Counted from the first letter of the stretch, positions 25,392 through 34,308 are shown. The stretch is DNA of 59,629 nucleotides from Streptomyces scabichelini (GCF_011045015.1 NZ_JAAKZY010000039.1:1-59629), one strand, 5' to 3'. Notes: a model not told the origin generated them from the letters alone. Translations and numbers: made by a program.

Positions 25392-26315
25392 TCAGCGGCC
25401 CACTGCGGTTTCCCGGTCGATGCGTGACAGCTTCTCGGGGTTGCGAACGGCGTAGAGCCCGGTGATGAGGCCGCCTTCGAGGCGTACCGCCAGCACGGTG
25501 TCGATCTCGCCGCCCGTGCGCAGGATCAGGGCCGGGTGGCCGTTGACCTGGGCCGGCTGCCAGGTCGCGGACGTGAGCCTGCTCAGCACGTCGGCCACCG
25601 CTTCGGCGCCCACGACGGGCTCCAGTGCGGCCCGTACGACTCCGCCGCCGTCGGTCAGCAGCACGACGTCCGGAGCGATCATGTCCAGCAGGTGCTGCAA
25701 CTCGCCCGTTTGGACGGCCTGTTGGAAAGCCGCGAGCGCACTGCGCGTCTGGGCCGGGGAGACGACCTCGCGCGGCCGGCGCGCCGCGACGTGGGCTCGT
25801 GCGCGGTGGGCGATCTGCCGGACCGCAGCGGGGGACTTGTCGACGGCCTGTGCGATCTCGTCGTACCCGAGATCGAAGACGTCGCGCAGCACGAACACGG
25901 CCCGCTCGGTCGGCGCGAGCGTCTCCAGCACGAGCAGCATCGCCATGGAGACGCTGTCGGCCAACTCGATGTCCTCGGCGACATCGGGCGCGGTGAGCAG
26001 GGGTTCGGGCAGCCAGGGGCCGACGTAGGACTCCTTGCGCCGACGCAGCGTACGCAGCCGGGTCAACGCCTGGCGCGTGGTGATGCGGACCAGGAAGGCA
26101 CGCGGCTCCCGCACCGTGTCGTGGTCGACGTCCGCCCAGAGCAGCCAGGTCTCCTGAAGGACGTCCTCGGCGTCGGCTGCGGAGCCGAGCATCTCGTAGG
26201 CGACGGTGAACAACAGGTTGCGATGGGCGACGAACGCCTCGGTGGCGGAGTCCGTCCGCCCGGCGCGAGGGCCCTGCCCGGTCACGCCGGTCGCTCGCTC
26301 GGTGCGCTCGTCCAT
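25392..26315 (-). CDS. sigJ: ECF sigma factor SigJ-type with SnoaL-like C-terminal domain
   Basis: A 307-residue ECF41/SigJ-type sigma factor: region 2 (VAYEMLGSAADAEDVLQETW), region 4 (TERAVFVLRDVFDLGYDEIA, SPAAVRQIAHRARAHV) and a SnoaL/NTF2-like C-terminal domain (LLDMIAPDVVLLTDGGG) that replaces an anti-sigma factor. The ATG at 26315 is the family start. It is divergent from a carboxymuconolactone-decarboxylase gene, the hallmark arrangement of this group, and both genes have GTCACA-type promoters. It probably activates itself and its partner. Confidence 0.88.
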   Translation of the reverse strand: MDERTERATGVTGQGPRAGRTDSATEAFVAHRNLLFTVAYEMLGSAADAEDVLQETWLLWADVDHDTVREPRAFLVRITTRQALTRLRTLRRRKESYVGPWLPEPLLTAPDVAEDIELADSVSMAMLLVLETLAPTERAVFVLRDVFDLGYDEIAQAVDKSPAAVRQIAHRARAHVAARRPREVVSPAQTRSALAAFQQAVQTGELQHLLDMIAPDVVLLTDGGGVVRAALEPVVGAEAVADVLSRLTSATWQPAQVNGHPALILRTGGEIDTVLAVRLEGGLITGLYAVRNPEKLSRIDRETAVGR

Positions 26316-26357
26316 CGTCGGCTCCCGCCTGTCGCGTCTGTGGTTCGTGTCGCGCAC

Positions 26358-26385
26358 AAGACGCCGCCACTCCCTGTCTTGTGAC
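26358..26385 (-). promoter_or_regulatory. SigJ-type promoter for the sigma gene
   Basis: On the minus strand GTCACA (26380-26385), a 16-nt spacer and CGTCTT (26358-26363), 42 nt before the start codon. It closely matches the mycobacterial SigJ-type promoter form GTCACA-N16-CGTCCT, so autoregulation is likely. Confidence 0.6.
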
Positions 26386-26421
26386 ACAGAAGCTCGGTGG
26401 TCTACGTCACATCGCCGTGCT

Positions 26422-26449
26422 GTCACAGGGCCGTGGCGACCTGCGCCTT
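26422..26449 (+). promoter_or_regulatory. SigJ-type promoter for the CMD gene
   Basis: GTCACA (26422-26427), 16 nt, then CGCCTT (26444-26449), 65 nt before the ATG at 26515. Same -35 and spacing as the divergent promoter, with one base different in the -10. Confidence 0.55.
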
Positions 26450-26514
26450 GTGTGCGTCAGGACGCTGCGCGGACGATCCGCGCGGCACACGATTCCACAA
26501 GCGAGGACGTTGTG

Positions 26515-26997
26515 ATGGAACCCCGTATGAACCTGTTCGCCCACGAGATCGGCACCAAGATCGCCAAGCGGATCTTCGCCGTCAGCCAGGTGATCCAGGA
26601 GTCACCGCTGCCCAAGCCGACCCAGGAGTTGGTGCAGTTGCGCGCCAGCCAGATCAACGGCTGCGGTTTCTGCGTCGACATCCATGGCAAGGACGCCGCG
26701 GCCGCCGGTGAGACCTCGGCCCGGCTGAACCTGGTCGCCGCCTGGCGCCACTCCACCGTGTTCACCGAGGCCGAGCGGGCCGCACTGGCCCTCACCGAGG
26801 AAGGCACGCGCCTCATCGCCTACGAGGGTGTCTCCGACGAGACCTGGGGCCAAGTGCGCAAGCACTACGACGACGACCAGGTCATCGCGCTGGTCTCCCT
26901 GATCGCCATGATGAACGCGACCAACCGGCTCGGCGTGATCTTCAACAACCAGGGCGGCGCCTACGAGCCCGGCAATCTCGCCACCATCGCCGTCTGA
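26515..26997 (+). CDS. Carboxymuconolactone decarboxylase / AhpD-family protein, SigJ partner
   Basis: A 160-residue all-helical CMD/AhpD protein. The redox motif is NGCGFCVDIHGKD: Cys50 and Cys53 with His57, the CxxC-x3-H of alkylhydroperoxidase-like members. LTEAERAALALTE-type and ATNRLGV segments are also present. It probably reduces peroxides or acts with thiols in oxidative stress. The ATG at 26515 follows GAGGACG. Linked to the sigma gene by divergent SigJ-type promoters. Confidence 0.9.
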   Translation: MEPRMNLFAHEIGTKIAKRIFAVSQVIQESPLPKPTQELVQLRASQINGCGFCVDIHGKDAAAAGETSARLNLVAAWRHSTVFTEAERAALALTEEGTRLIAYEGVSDETWGQVRKHYDDDQVIALVSLIAMMNATNRLGVIFNNQGGAYEPGNLATIAV

Positions 26998-27028
26998 TCG
27001 CCGTCTGATCGCCATCGATGCCGCCGGG

Positions 27029-27057
27029 CCGGCCCTGGATCGTTCGACCCGGGCCGG
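27029..27057. terminator. Stem-loop terminator after the CMD gene
   Basis: CCGGCCCTGG and CCCGGGCCGG form a 10-bp stem with one G-T pair and a 9-nt loop, 31 nt after the CMD stop. There is no U-tract, as usual in Streptomyces. Confidence 0.5.
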
Positions 27058-27128
27058 TCCAGCAGCGCGGTCACCTCCACCCCCGCGGGTCTCAAGCCCT
27101 TTAAGGACTCGTGTTCGAGCCCGTGCGC

Positions 27129-27159
27129 TTGACCTCAAGCATGCTTGAGGTCACAGAGT
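27129..27159 (+). promoter_or_regulatory. SoxR-type box inside a MerR-style promoter
   Basis: A perfect 24-bp palindrome spans 27130-27153, with core CCTCAAG-CATG-CTTGAGG, the SoxR consensus. It lies between a -35 (TTGACC, 27129-27134) and a weak -10 (CAGAGT, 27154-27159) 19 bp apart, the long spacer that MerR-family activators need. Transcription should begin at about 27165-27167, on the start codon, giving a leaderless message. Confidence 0.75.
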
Positions 27160-27166
27160 GATCTGC

Positions 27167-27559
27167 ATGAACACTGAAACCGCAGATCTCAAGGCCATCG
27201 AACAGGTCGTGGCCACCGTCGAGCGCACTCAGCGCACCAAAGACGCCGAAGGGTTCCTCGACCTGTTCCACCCCGACGCCCTGTGGACGACCGCCCACGG
27301 CAAGGTCCTCATCGGCTTGGACGCGATCGCCGAGTTCACCCGCGCCGTTCTGCCCCAGGCAAGCTGGGACGGCGAGGTCACGTACGAGGTGGCCCACACG
27401 CAGTTCCTGCGACCCGATGTGGCGGCCGTGAAGGTCCGGCAGGTCTACCACTCGGCAGAGGGCGACTCGGAGGGCGCCCCGCTGTACGTCATGACCAAGC
27501 AGCCTGACGGGAGTTGGCGGCTGCACGCCTGCCAGAACACCGAAGTGCAGGACCATTGA
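27167..27559 (+). CDS. SgcJ/EcaC-family NTF2-like protein under a SoxR-type box
   Basis: A 130-residue single-domain NTF2-like protein of the SgcJ/EcaC group. Typical blocks are AIEQVVATVERTQRTKDAEG, FLDLFHPDALWTTAHG, FTRAVLP, VRQVYHSAEG and PLYVMTKQPDGSWRLHACQN. Members occur in antibiotic clusters and as stand-alone stress proteins; the cone fold binds small hydrophobic ligands. The ATG at 27167 lies 7 nt past the -10. The box predicts induction by redox-active compounds through SoxR; no soxR gene is in this window. Confidence 0.85.
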   Translation: MNTETADLKAIEQVVATVERTQRTKDAEGFLDLFHPDALWTTAHGKVLIGLDAIAEFTRAVLPQASWDGEVTYEVAHTQFLRPDVAAVKVRQVYHSAEGDSEGAPLYVMTKQPDGSWRLHACQNTEVQDH

Positions 27560-27569
27560 GGCTCATCTG

Positions 27570-28073
27570 TCAGGAGCTCTGAAAGAGGCCCGCACCCCGT
27601 TCGAAGTCCAGCAGCCGCTTCTTGCGGTCGAGGCCGCCGCCGTAACCCGTGAGGCTTCCGTTCGCGCCGACCACGCGGTGGCAGGGCACGATGATGCCGA
27701 CCGGGTTCCTGCCGTTGGCGAGGCCCACCGCGCGGGAGGCCTTCGGGTTGCCGAGGGCGTCGGCGAGTTCGCCGTATGAGCGGGTCTCGCCGTAGGGGAT
27801 GCGCCGGAGTTGGTCCCAGACCGTGCGCTGGAAAGGTGTGCCGTCGAGGCGCAGGGGCAGGTCGAAATCCTTCAACTCGCCCGCGAAATAGGCCTTCAGC
27901 TGGTCGATCGTCTCGCCGAAAGGCGTGTCGTCGGGTACGCCGAAGGTCTCCTCCGGTGGTCGGTGGCGCTGGTCGGTCATGTAGAGGCCGGACAGGACGC
28001 CGTCGGTGGCGACGAGCGTGAGGGGTCCGTACGGGCTGTCGATCACGGTGTGCTGTTTGGTGTGCTGTTTCAT
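27570..28073 (-). CDS. ogt: Methylated-DNA--protein-cysteine methyltransferase
   Basis: A 167-residue suicide alkyltransferase that takes methyl groups from O6-methylguanine. The acceptor Cys131 is in the motif VPCHRV, preceded by the recognition helix segment YGELADALGNPKASRAVG. FQRTVWDQLRRIPYGETRSY is the usual lead. The short N-terminal domain replaces the Ada zinc domain. It follows the Ada-AlkA gene by 35 nt on the same strand, making an alkylation-repair operon. It converges on the SgcJ-like gene. Confidence 0.95.
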   Translation of the reverse strand: MKQHTKQHTVIDSPYGPLTLVATDGVLSGLYMTDQRHRPPEETFGVPDDTPFGETIDQLKAYFAGELKDFDLPLRLDGTPFQRTVWDQLRRIPYGETRSYGELADALGNPKASRAVGLANGRNPVGIIVPCHRVVGANGSLTGYGGGLDRKKRLLDFERGAGLFQSS

Positions 28074-28108
28074 GAACGTCCTTTACCGGCTCATGCAGGC
28101 TTACGGGC

Positions 28109-29593
28109 TTATACGGGAAGGAAGTTGATCGGGTGGTCGCCGGTCGCCCACAGGTACTGGACGGCGTACGCCCGCCAGGGGCGCCAGGCCGCGGCGCGGG
28201 CCGTGAGCGCGGCGGGTGTGGACGGCAGGCCCAACTCCTGTGCGGCGTAGCGGACTCCGAGGTCGGTGGGCAGGAAGGCGTCGGGATCACCGAGGGCACG
28301 CATCGCGATGACGTCGACGGTCCACGGCCCGAACCCGGGCAGCGCGAGCAGCCGGGCACGGGTCTCCTCCCAGTCACTCTCGACGCCCAAGTGAAGAGCC
28401 CCGTCGGCGAGTTGGCGTACGAGCGTGGTGAAGGTCGTGCGGCGGGTGGCAGGCATCGCGAGGGACTCGGGGTCGAGCGCGGCCAGCGCCTCGGCGGACG
28501 GGAAGAGATGGGTGAGGCCGCCCTCGGGATCGTCGACCGCCTCGCCGTGGGCCGTGACCAGGCGTGCCGCGTGGGTGCGGGCAGCGGCGGTGGACACCTG
28601 CTGACCGAGCACCGCACGTATCGCGAACTCGGCCTCGTCGACCGTACGCGGCACCCGGCGGCCCGGTGCCTTGTCGACGAGCGGGGCCAGCAGTGGATCC
28701 GTACGCAACTGGTCGTCGACCGCGACCGGGTCGGCGTCGAGGTCGAGCATGCGGCGGCAGCGGCTGATGGCGACGGTCAGGTCGCGCATGTCGCTGAGGG
28801 TGAGCCGGCAGCCGATGTGGTCGGACGCCGGGCTCGCCGGGGTGAGCGCGACGACGCCGTGTCCGTACGGCAGGCGCAGGGTTCGCCGGAAGGCGCCGTC
28901 GCGCCACTCCTCGACGCCGGGTACGGCGGTGGCGGCAAGGTGGCCGAAGAGGTTGTCGGGGTTGAGCGGGGCCCGGAAGGGCAGGCGGAGCGTCAACACC
29001 CCTGATGTGACAGGGGAGTTGGTCCGCTTCTTGGGGACTCTGGCGCGTAGTTCGCTCGGTGCGAGGGCGAAGACCTCGCGGACCGTGTCGTTGAAGGTGC
29101 GGATGGAGGAGAAGCCCGCCGCGAAGGCGATCTCGGCCATCGGGACCGAGGTCGTCTCGATGAGCAGACGTGCGGTCTGGGCACGCTGGGCGCGGGCGAG
29201 GGCGAGTGGTCCGGCGCCCAGTTCGGCGCGGAGCTGGCGCTCGATCTGCCGGGTGCTGTAGCCGAGCCGCGTGGCGAGCCCGGAGACGCCCTCGCGGTCC
29301 ACGACTCCGTCGCCGATCAGCCGCATCGCGCGGGCGACCACGTCGGCGCGCTGGTTCCACTCGGGCGAGCCGGGGCTGGTGTCGGGCCGACACCGCTTGC
29401 AGGCCCGGAATCCGGCCTGCTGACAGGCCGCCGCGCTCGGGTGGAACGTCATGTTCTCCGGCTTCGGCGGCACCACGGGGCAGCTCGGCCGGCAATAGAT
29501 GCGTGTGGTCAGCACGGCGGTGAAGAACCATCCGTCGAAGCGGGCGTCCTTCGACTGGACGGCGCGTACGCAGCGCTCGGTGTCGGTGTGCAT
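28109..29593 (-). CDS. Ada-AlkA fusion: bifunctional regulator and 3-methyladenine DNA glycosylase
   Basis: A 494-residue fusion. The N-terminal Ada zinc domain has Cys34 and Cys38 (YCRPSCP) and Cys65, Cys68 (CKRC), and would be methylated by phosphotriesters. An AraC-type helix-turn-helix follows (LGYSTRQIERQLRAELG, FAAGFSSIRTFNDTVR). The C-terminal half is an AlkA glycosylase with a helix-hairpin-helix GFGPWTVDVIAMRALG and its catalytic-type Asp in LPTDLGVR. The ATG at 29593 is chosen; in-frame ATGs at 29617 and 29629 are possible. Probably self-activating and driving ogt. Confidence 0.9.
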   Translation of the reverse strand: MHTDTERCVRAVQSKDARFDGWFFTAVLTTRIYCRPSCPVVPPKPENMTFHPSAAACQQAGFRACKRCRPDTSPGSPEWNQRADVVARAMRLIGDGVVDREGVSGLATRLGYSTRQIERQLRAELGAGPLALARAQRAQTARLLIETTSVPMAEIAFAAGFSSIRTFNDTVREVFALAPSELRARVPKKRTNSPVTSGVLTLRLPFRAPLNPDNLFGHLAATAVPGVEEWRDGAFRRTLRLPYGHGVVALTPASPASDHIGCRLTLSDMRDLTVAISRCRRMLDLDADPVAVDDQLRTDPLLAPLVDKAPGRRVPRTVDEAEFAIRAVLGQQVSTAAARTHAARLVTAHGEAVDDPEGGLTHLFPSAEALAALDPESLAMPATRRTTFTTLVRQLADGALHLGVESDWEETRARLLALPGFGPWTVDVIAMRALGDPDAFLPTDLGVRYAAQELGLPSTPAALTARAAAWRPWRAYAVQYLWATGDHPINFLPV

Positions 29594-29857
29594 TCCCGTC
29601 CGGGTCCCGTTCTGCATGCCCTCCAGCATCGGCCATGGTCATGGCGGTGGCTGGCGAGAATCCGACATCTACCTGGGGCCCATCGAGGACTCACCGTCGA
29701 GGGCTCCTCATCAAGGGCTCCTCATCAAGGACTACGAGCGGGGGCCGCGTACTGCGTTCTCAGTAGCGGCATTGTCGGCAGGCGCACGACGACGGGAGGG
29801 GTGCTTCCCCGACAGCCTTGCAGGGTCCCCGAAACCAGATATGGAGACCTCCGCCCC

Positions 29858-32116
29858 ATGGCTACCTTCCTCTATCGACTGGGCCGTACGGCCTTCCGGC
29901 GGCGCTGGTGCGTCGCCCTGCTGTGGGTGGCGGTCCTGGCCGCCGTCGGCCTCGGTGCGGCCAAGGCGCCCGCCGCCGCCGACGAAGGGATGTCGATGCC
30001 CGGCATCGAGTCCCAGAAGGCGTTCGACCTGATGGAGCAGCGCTTCCCCGGCTCCACGGCCGACGGCGCGACGGCCCGGGTCGTCTTCGTCGCTCCGGAC
30101 GGGCAGAAGGTCACCGCGGGCGGCAACCGGTCCGCGATCGAGGAGTTCGTGGGCGAGGCGTCCGCCGGGTCGCAGGTCACGAGCGCGGTGAACCCCTTCC
30201 AGGCGAAGGCGGTGAGCAAGGACGCCTCGACGGCGTACGCGACCGTCAACTTCAAGGTGAAGGCCGACGAACTCGGCGACGCCGACAAGAAGTCCCTGGA
30301 AGCCGCCATGGACGAGGTCCGGGACGCGGGCCTGACGGTCGAGGTCGGCGGCGACGCGCTGGCCACCCAGCCCGCGGCGGGCGCGGCGGGCGAGGTGATC
30401 GGTATCGCCATCGCGGCCCTCGTGCTGGTGCTGACCTTCGGCTCGATGGCCGCCGCCGGGCTCCCGCTGCTGACGGCGGTCCTCGGCGTCGGTGTCAGCA
30501 TGGCCGCGATCATGGCGCTGGCCAGCACCTTCGGCCTGACCGGAACGACCGGCACGCTGGCCACCATGCTCGGTCTCGCCTGCGGCATCGACTACGCCAT
30601 GTTCGTCGTCTCCCGCTATCGCGAGGAACGCGCCAAGGGCCACCTGCCCCAGGAGGCGGCCTCCCTGGCCGCCGGCACCGCCGGTTCGGCGGTCGTCTTC
30701 GCAGGGCTCACCGTCGTCATCGCGCTGGCCGGTCTTTCGGTGGTGGGCATCCCGATGCTCACCAAGATGGGCCTGGCCGCGGCGGGCGCGGTCGTCGTCG
30801 CCGTCCTCATCTCACTGACCATCGTCCCGGCCCTGCTCGGCTTCTGGCCGAACGCCGTGCTCTCCCGCACGGCCCGCAAGAGCGGGCGGGTCAAGAGCGG
30901 GCGCGTCAAGGGCGGGCGCGTCGAGGAGGGCGGTGTGAACAACGGAGGCAGCCGCTGGGCCCGCTTCGTCCTGCGCCGCCCCGTCACGGTGCTGCTTCTC
31001 AGCGTCGTGGGCCTGGGAGCGGTCGCGATACCGGTCACGGGCCTCCAGCTGGGCATGCCCGGCGACGAGGTCAAGTCCACCGCCACCACCGAGCGCCGCG
31101 CCTATGACGCCCTCGCCGACGGCTTCGGTCCCGGCTTCAACGGGCCCCTGACCATCGTCGTGGACGCCAAGGGAGCCGACGACGCCAAGGCCGCGGTGAC
31201 GACGATCTCCGAGAAGGTCGCCGGCACCTCGGGGGTCGTCTCCGTCTCGGCGCCCCGGTTCAACCCCGCCGGTGACACCGCGGTGTTCTCCGCCGTGCCG
31301 GCCACCGGCCCCAGCGAGGAGAAGACCAAGAACCTCGTCCACGCCATCCGCGGCGAGCGCCCGGCAACCGAGTCCGCCACCGGCACGACGTTCCAGGTCA
31401 CCGGCACCACCGCGGTCAACATCGATGTCGCCCAGAAGGTGCAGGACGCGCTGGTCCCCTACCTCGTGGTCGTGGTGGGCCTGGCCGTCGTGCTCCTGCT
31501 GGTGGTCTTCCGGTCGATCCTGGTGCCCCTCAAGGCGGCCTTCGGCTTCCTGCTGTCGGTGCTGGCGGCACTCGGCGCGGTCGTCCTGGTCTTCCAGGAG
31601 GGCCATGGAGCCGAACTGCTGGGCGTGGAGCAGACCGGCCCGATCATGAGCCTGATGCCGATCTTCCTGGTGGGCATCGTGTTCGGTCTGGCCATGGACT
31701 ACGAGGTGTTCCTGGTCTCGCGGATGCGGGAGGCGTACGTCCACGGGGACGGACCCCGCCAGGCGGTAGTCTCCGGCTTCCGCTACAGCGCCCGCGTGGT
31801 CGTGGCCGCCGCGCTGATCATGATGGCCGTCTTCTCCGGCTTCATCGGCGCCGGCGAATCGATGATCAAGATGATCGGGTTCGGGCTGGCCATCGCCGTC
31901 CTGTTCGACGCGTTCGTCGTCCGCATGGCGTTCGTCCCCGCCGTCCTCGCCCTCCTCGGCGACAAGGCCTGGTACCTGCCCCGCTGGCTGGACCGGCTGC
32001 TCCCCGACATCGACGTGGAGGGAGAAGCCCTCACCCGCCGGTCCTCTCTCACTCCGGTCCCGGCCGGATCGGCCGACCCTGCCGATCCGGCCGACCGGGA
32101 GGCGGCGCGCGTCTGA
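29858..32116 (+). CDS. MMPL-family membrane transporter
   Basis: A 752-residue RND-like exporter of the MMPL family. After a first helix comes an external loop, then five helices with GIDYAMFVVSRYREE, a Lys/Arg-rich loop, a second external loop and a repeated helix set with GLAMDYEVFLVSRMREAYVHG. The two GxDY motifs carry the proton-relay aspartate. Such proteins export lipids, polyketides or siderophores. The loop at 30878-30922 contains a Lys-Ser-Gly-Arg-Val repeat. A strong hairpin follows. The sensor kinase 112 bp downstream may be related. Confidence 0.92.
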   Translation: MATFLYRLGRTAFRRRWCVALLWVAVLAAVGLGAAKAPAAADEGMSMPGIESQKAFDLMEQRFPGSTADGATARVVFVAPDGQKVTAGGNRSAIEEFVGEASAGSQVTSAVNPFQAKAVSKDASTAYATVNFKVKADELGDADKKSLEAAMDEVRDAGLTVEVGGDALATQPAAGAAGEVIGIAIAALVLVLTFGSMAAAGLPLLTAVLGVGVSMAAIMALASTFGLTGTTGTLATMLGLACGIDYAMFVVSRYREERAKGHLPQEAASLAAGTAGSAVVFAGLTVVIALAGLSVVGIPMLTKMGLAAAGAVVVAVLISLTIVPALLGFWPNAVLSRTARKSGRVKSGRVKGGRVEEGGVNNGGSRWARFVLRRPVTVLLLSVVGLGAVAIPVTGLQLGMPGDEVKSTATTERRAYDALADGFGPGFNGPLTIVVDAKGADDAKAAVTTISEKVAGTSGVVSVSAPRFNPAGDTAVFSAVPATGPSEEKTKNLVHAIRGERPATESATGTTFQVTGTTAVNIDVAQKVQDALVPYLVVVVGLAVVLLLVVFRSILVPLKAAFGFLLSVLAALGAVVLVFQEGHGAELLGVEQTGPIMSLMPIFLVGIVFGLAMDYEVFLVSRMREAYVHGDGPRQAVVSGFRYSARVVVAAALIMMAVFSGFIGAGESMIKMIGFGLAIAVLFDAFVVRMAFVPAVLALLGDKAWYLPRWLDRLLPDIDVEGEALTRRSSLTPVPAGSADPADPADREAARV

Positions 32117-32135
32117 TCCCCCCGGACCCGCGCCC

Positions 32136-32168
32136 GAGGGCCGCCCGTGGTGGACGCGGGCGGCCCTC
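32136..32168 (+). terminator. Strong stem-loop terminator after the MMPL gene
   Basis: GAGGGCCGCCCG and CGGGCGGCCCTC form a perfect 12-bp stem with a 9-nt loop, 20 nt beyond the MMPL stop codon. Confidence 0.7.
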
Positions 32169-32228
32169 GCCGACGGTGCGGACACGGCGTCGTCCACCAT
32201 GGTCCCGAACCCTCTGACCGGAGATCCC

Positions 32229-33437
32229 ATGATCATCAGCCTGGAACGGTACACGGAGCGCCATCCCCGTGCCGCCGACCTGGCGGCAGCCACCGCGGTG
32301 TTCGGCTTCGCCGTCCTCGGCGGCACGCTCAGCATTCCGGAGCACGAGCAGCCGGATCAGCTGATGCCCGCCGCGCTGCTCGCGGTCGTCTCCTGTGGCG
32401 CCCTGCTGTGGCATCGCCCCCACCCCCGCACCGCCGTCGTCGTCACCACACTCTGTGTCACGACCGCCGGCGGTCTTGGCTACATGCTCAATCCCCTCCT
32501 GATGACACCGGTCATGGCGGCGCTCTACTGGCTGGCCGCCCTAACCGACCGCAGGACGACACGCGTCTACCTGCTCGTCGCCGTCGTGCTGCTGGTGACC
32601 ACCGTGGTGATCGTCAGGCGCGCCGACTATCCGCTGGTTCTGCAGGCGATCGCCCCCACCATCTGGGTACTGCTGCCGGTCGCGGCCGGCAGCGGGGCCC
32701 GGGTGCGCCGTGCCTATCTGGAGGCCGTGCAGGCCCGCGCCGAGTACGCCGAACGCAGCCGCGAGGAGGAGGCACGCCTCCGGGTCGCCGAGGAGCGTAT
32801 GCGCATCGCCCGTGAGCTGCACGATGTCGTCGCCCACCACATGGCCCTGGCCAACGCCCAGGCCGGCACCGCCGCGCACCTCGCGCGCAGCCACCCCGAC
32901 CAGGTCCAGGGGATCCTCGACGACCTTGCCGGTACGACCTCCTCGGCGCTGCGTGAACTCAAGGCGACCGTCGGCCTGATGCGCCAGACGAACGACTCCG
33001 AGACGCCGCTGGAACCGGCCCCCGGACTCGCCCGGCTCCCCGAACTGACCGCCGCGTGCCGGACCGCCGGCATCAAGGTCACCGTCACCGCCGAGGGCAC
33101 GCCGCGACCGCTCTCACCGGGAGTGGACCTGACGGCGTTCCGCATCGTGCAGGAGGCCCTCACCAACGTCACCAAACACGCCTCCGCGAAGGCGGCGTAC
33201 GTACAGCTCGCGTACTCCCGGGACCGGCTGACCGTGACCGTCACCGACAACGGGACCGCCACCACTCCCGCCACCCCGGCCCCGGGGCGTGGCTTCGGCC
33301 TGGTCGGCATGCGGGAGCGCGCCCACTCGGTGGGCGGCGACCTCCAGGCCGGGCATCGCCCGCAGGGCGGTTTCGAGGTCACGACCACACTGCCCCTGCA
33401 CCCCCAGGACGTGGCACTCGAGGAACGGAACACATGA
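32229..33437 (+). CDS. Two-component sensor histidine kinase (HisKA_3)
   Basis: A 402-residue membrane kinase of the NarL-type class. Four or five N-terminal helices (about 18-145) lack an obvious external sensor domain. The phosphoacceptor is His188 in ARELHDVVAHH, and the ATPase domain has VQEALTNVTKHA and GRGFGLVGMRER. GGAG lies before the ATG at 32229. Its stop overlaps the regulator's start (ATGA). The pair is partner-coupled; the signal is unknown. Confidence 0.93.
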   Translation: MIISLERYTERHPRAADLAAATAVFGFAVLGGTLSIPEHEQPDQLMPAALLAVVSCGALLWHRPHPRTAVVVTTLCVTTAGGLGYMLNPLLMTPVMAALYWLAALTDRRTTRVYLLVAVVLLVTTVVIVRRADYPLVLQAIAPTIWVLLPVAAGSGARVRRAYLEAVQARAEYAERSREEEARLRVAEERMRIARELHDVVAHHMALANAQAGTAAHLARSHPDQVQGILDDLAGTTSSALRELKATVGLMRQTNDSETPLEPAPGLARLPELTAACRTAGIKVTVTAEGTPRPLSPGVDLTAFRIVQEALTNVTKHASAKAAYVQLAYSRDRLTVTVTDNGTATTPATPAPGRGFGLVGMRERAHSVGGDLQAGHRPQGGFEVTTTLPLHPQDVALEERNT

Positions 33438-34126
33438 CCATCCGCGTACTGCTCGCCGACGACCAGGCCCTGCTGCGGGCGACCTTCAGGATCCTGATCG
33501 ACTCCTGCGAGGACATGGAGGTGGTCGCCGAAGCCGCCGACGGCAGCGAGGCCCTGGACCTCACCCGCGTCCACCGCCCCGACCTCGTCCTGATGGACAT
33601 CCGCATGCCCGGCACGGACGGCCTGGCGGCGACGGCCGCGCTGTGCGCCGACCCGGAGCTGTCCGCCACCCGCGTCCTCATCCTCACCACCTTCGAGACC
33701 GACCAGTACGTCGCCCAGGCCCTGCGTGCGGGCGCGAGCGGCTTCCTCGGCAAGGACGTCACCGCCGACGCGCTCCTCGACGGCATCCGCACCGTGGCCG
33801 CCGGGGAGTCCCTCCTCTCGCCCGTGGCCACGCGCGCCCTCATCACCCGCTTCCTCACCACCCCGGAGGCCGGCAACCAGCTGGCTCCGCCCGAACGTCT
33901 CGCCGCGCTCACCGCCCGCGAACGCGAGGTGATGGCCCTGGCTGCCGAGGGCAAGTCGAACACCGAGATCGCCGACATCCTCGTCCTCAGCCCGCTGACC
34001 GTACGCACCCATGTCCAGCGCGCCATGACCAAGCTCGACGCCCGCGACCGCGCCCAACTGGTCGTCATCGCCTACCAGTCCGGCCTCGTACGGCCCGCCC
34101 CGCTGCCGCCGAACAGAACCGCGTAG
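33434..34126 (+). CDS. LuxR/NarL-type response regulator
   Basis: A 230-residue response regulator. The receiver has Asp9-Asp10, phosphoacceptor Asp55 in LVLMDIRMPG and Lys in FLGKDV; the C-terminal LuxR helix-turn-helix is LTAREREVMALAAEGKSNTE, continuing to RTHVQRAMTKLDARDR. It overlaps the kinase by 4 nt. The target is unknown; the MMPL gene just upstream is a candidate. Confidence 0.94.
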   Translation: MTIRVLLADDQALLRATFRILIDSCEDMEVVAEAADGSEALDLTRVHRPDLVLMDIRMPGTDGLAATAALCADPELSATRVLILTTFETDQYVAQALRAGASGFLGKDVTADALLDGIRTVAAGESLLSPVATRALITRFLTTPEAGNQLAPPERLAALTAREREVMALAAEGKSNTEIADILVLSPLTVRTHVQRAMTKLDARDRAQLVVIAYQSGLVRPAPLPPNRTA

Positions 34127-34308
34127 GACAGGCCCCCGCCTCCTTGCCGGCACGGCACGCCCGTACGAAAGTGGAATTGCGCCCTCGGCCATGTCCCACA
34201 TCCCCACGCAGCCGGGGGCGTCGGCCCCGGACCCCGGCGGAACGTTCACAAGGGAGATCCGTAACCGTCCGTGCCCCGTCACGAGGGCACTCGGCGGAGG
34301 GCCGAGCC

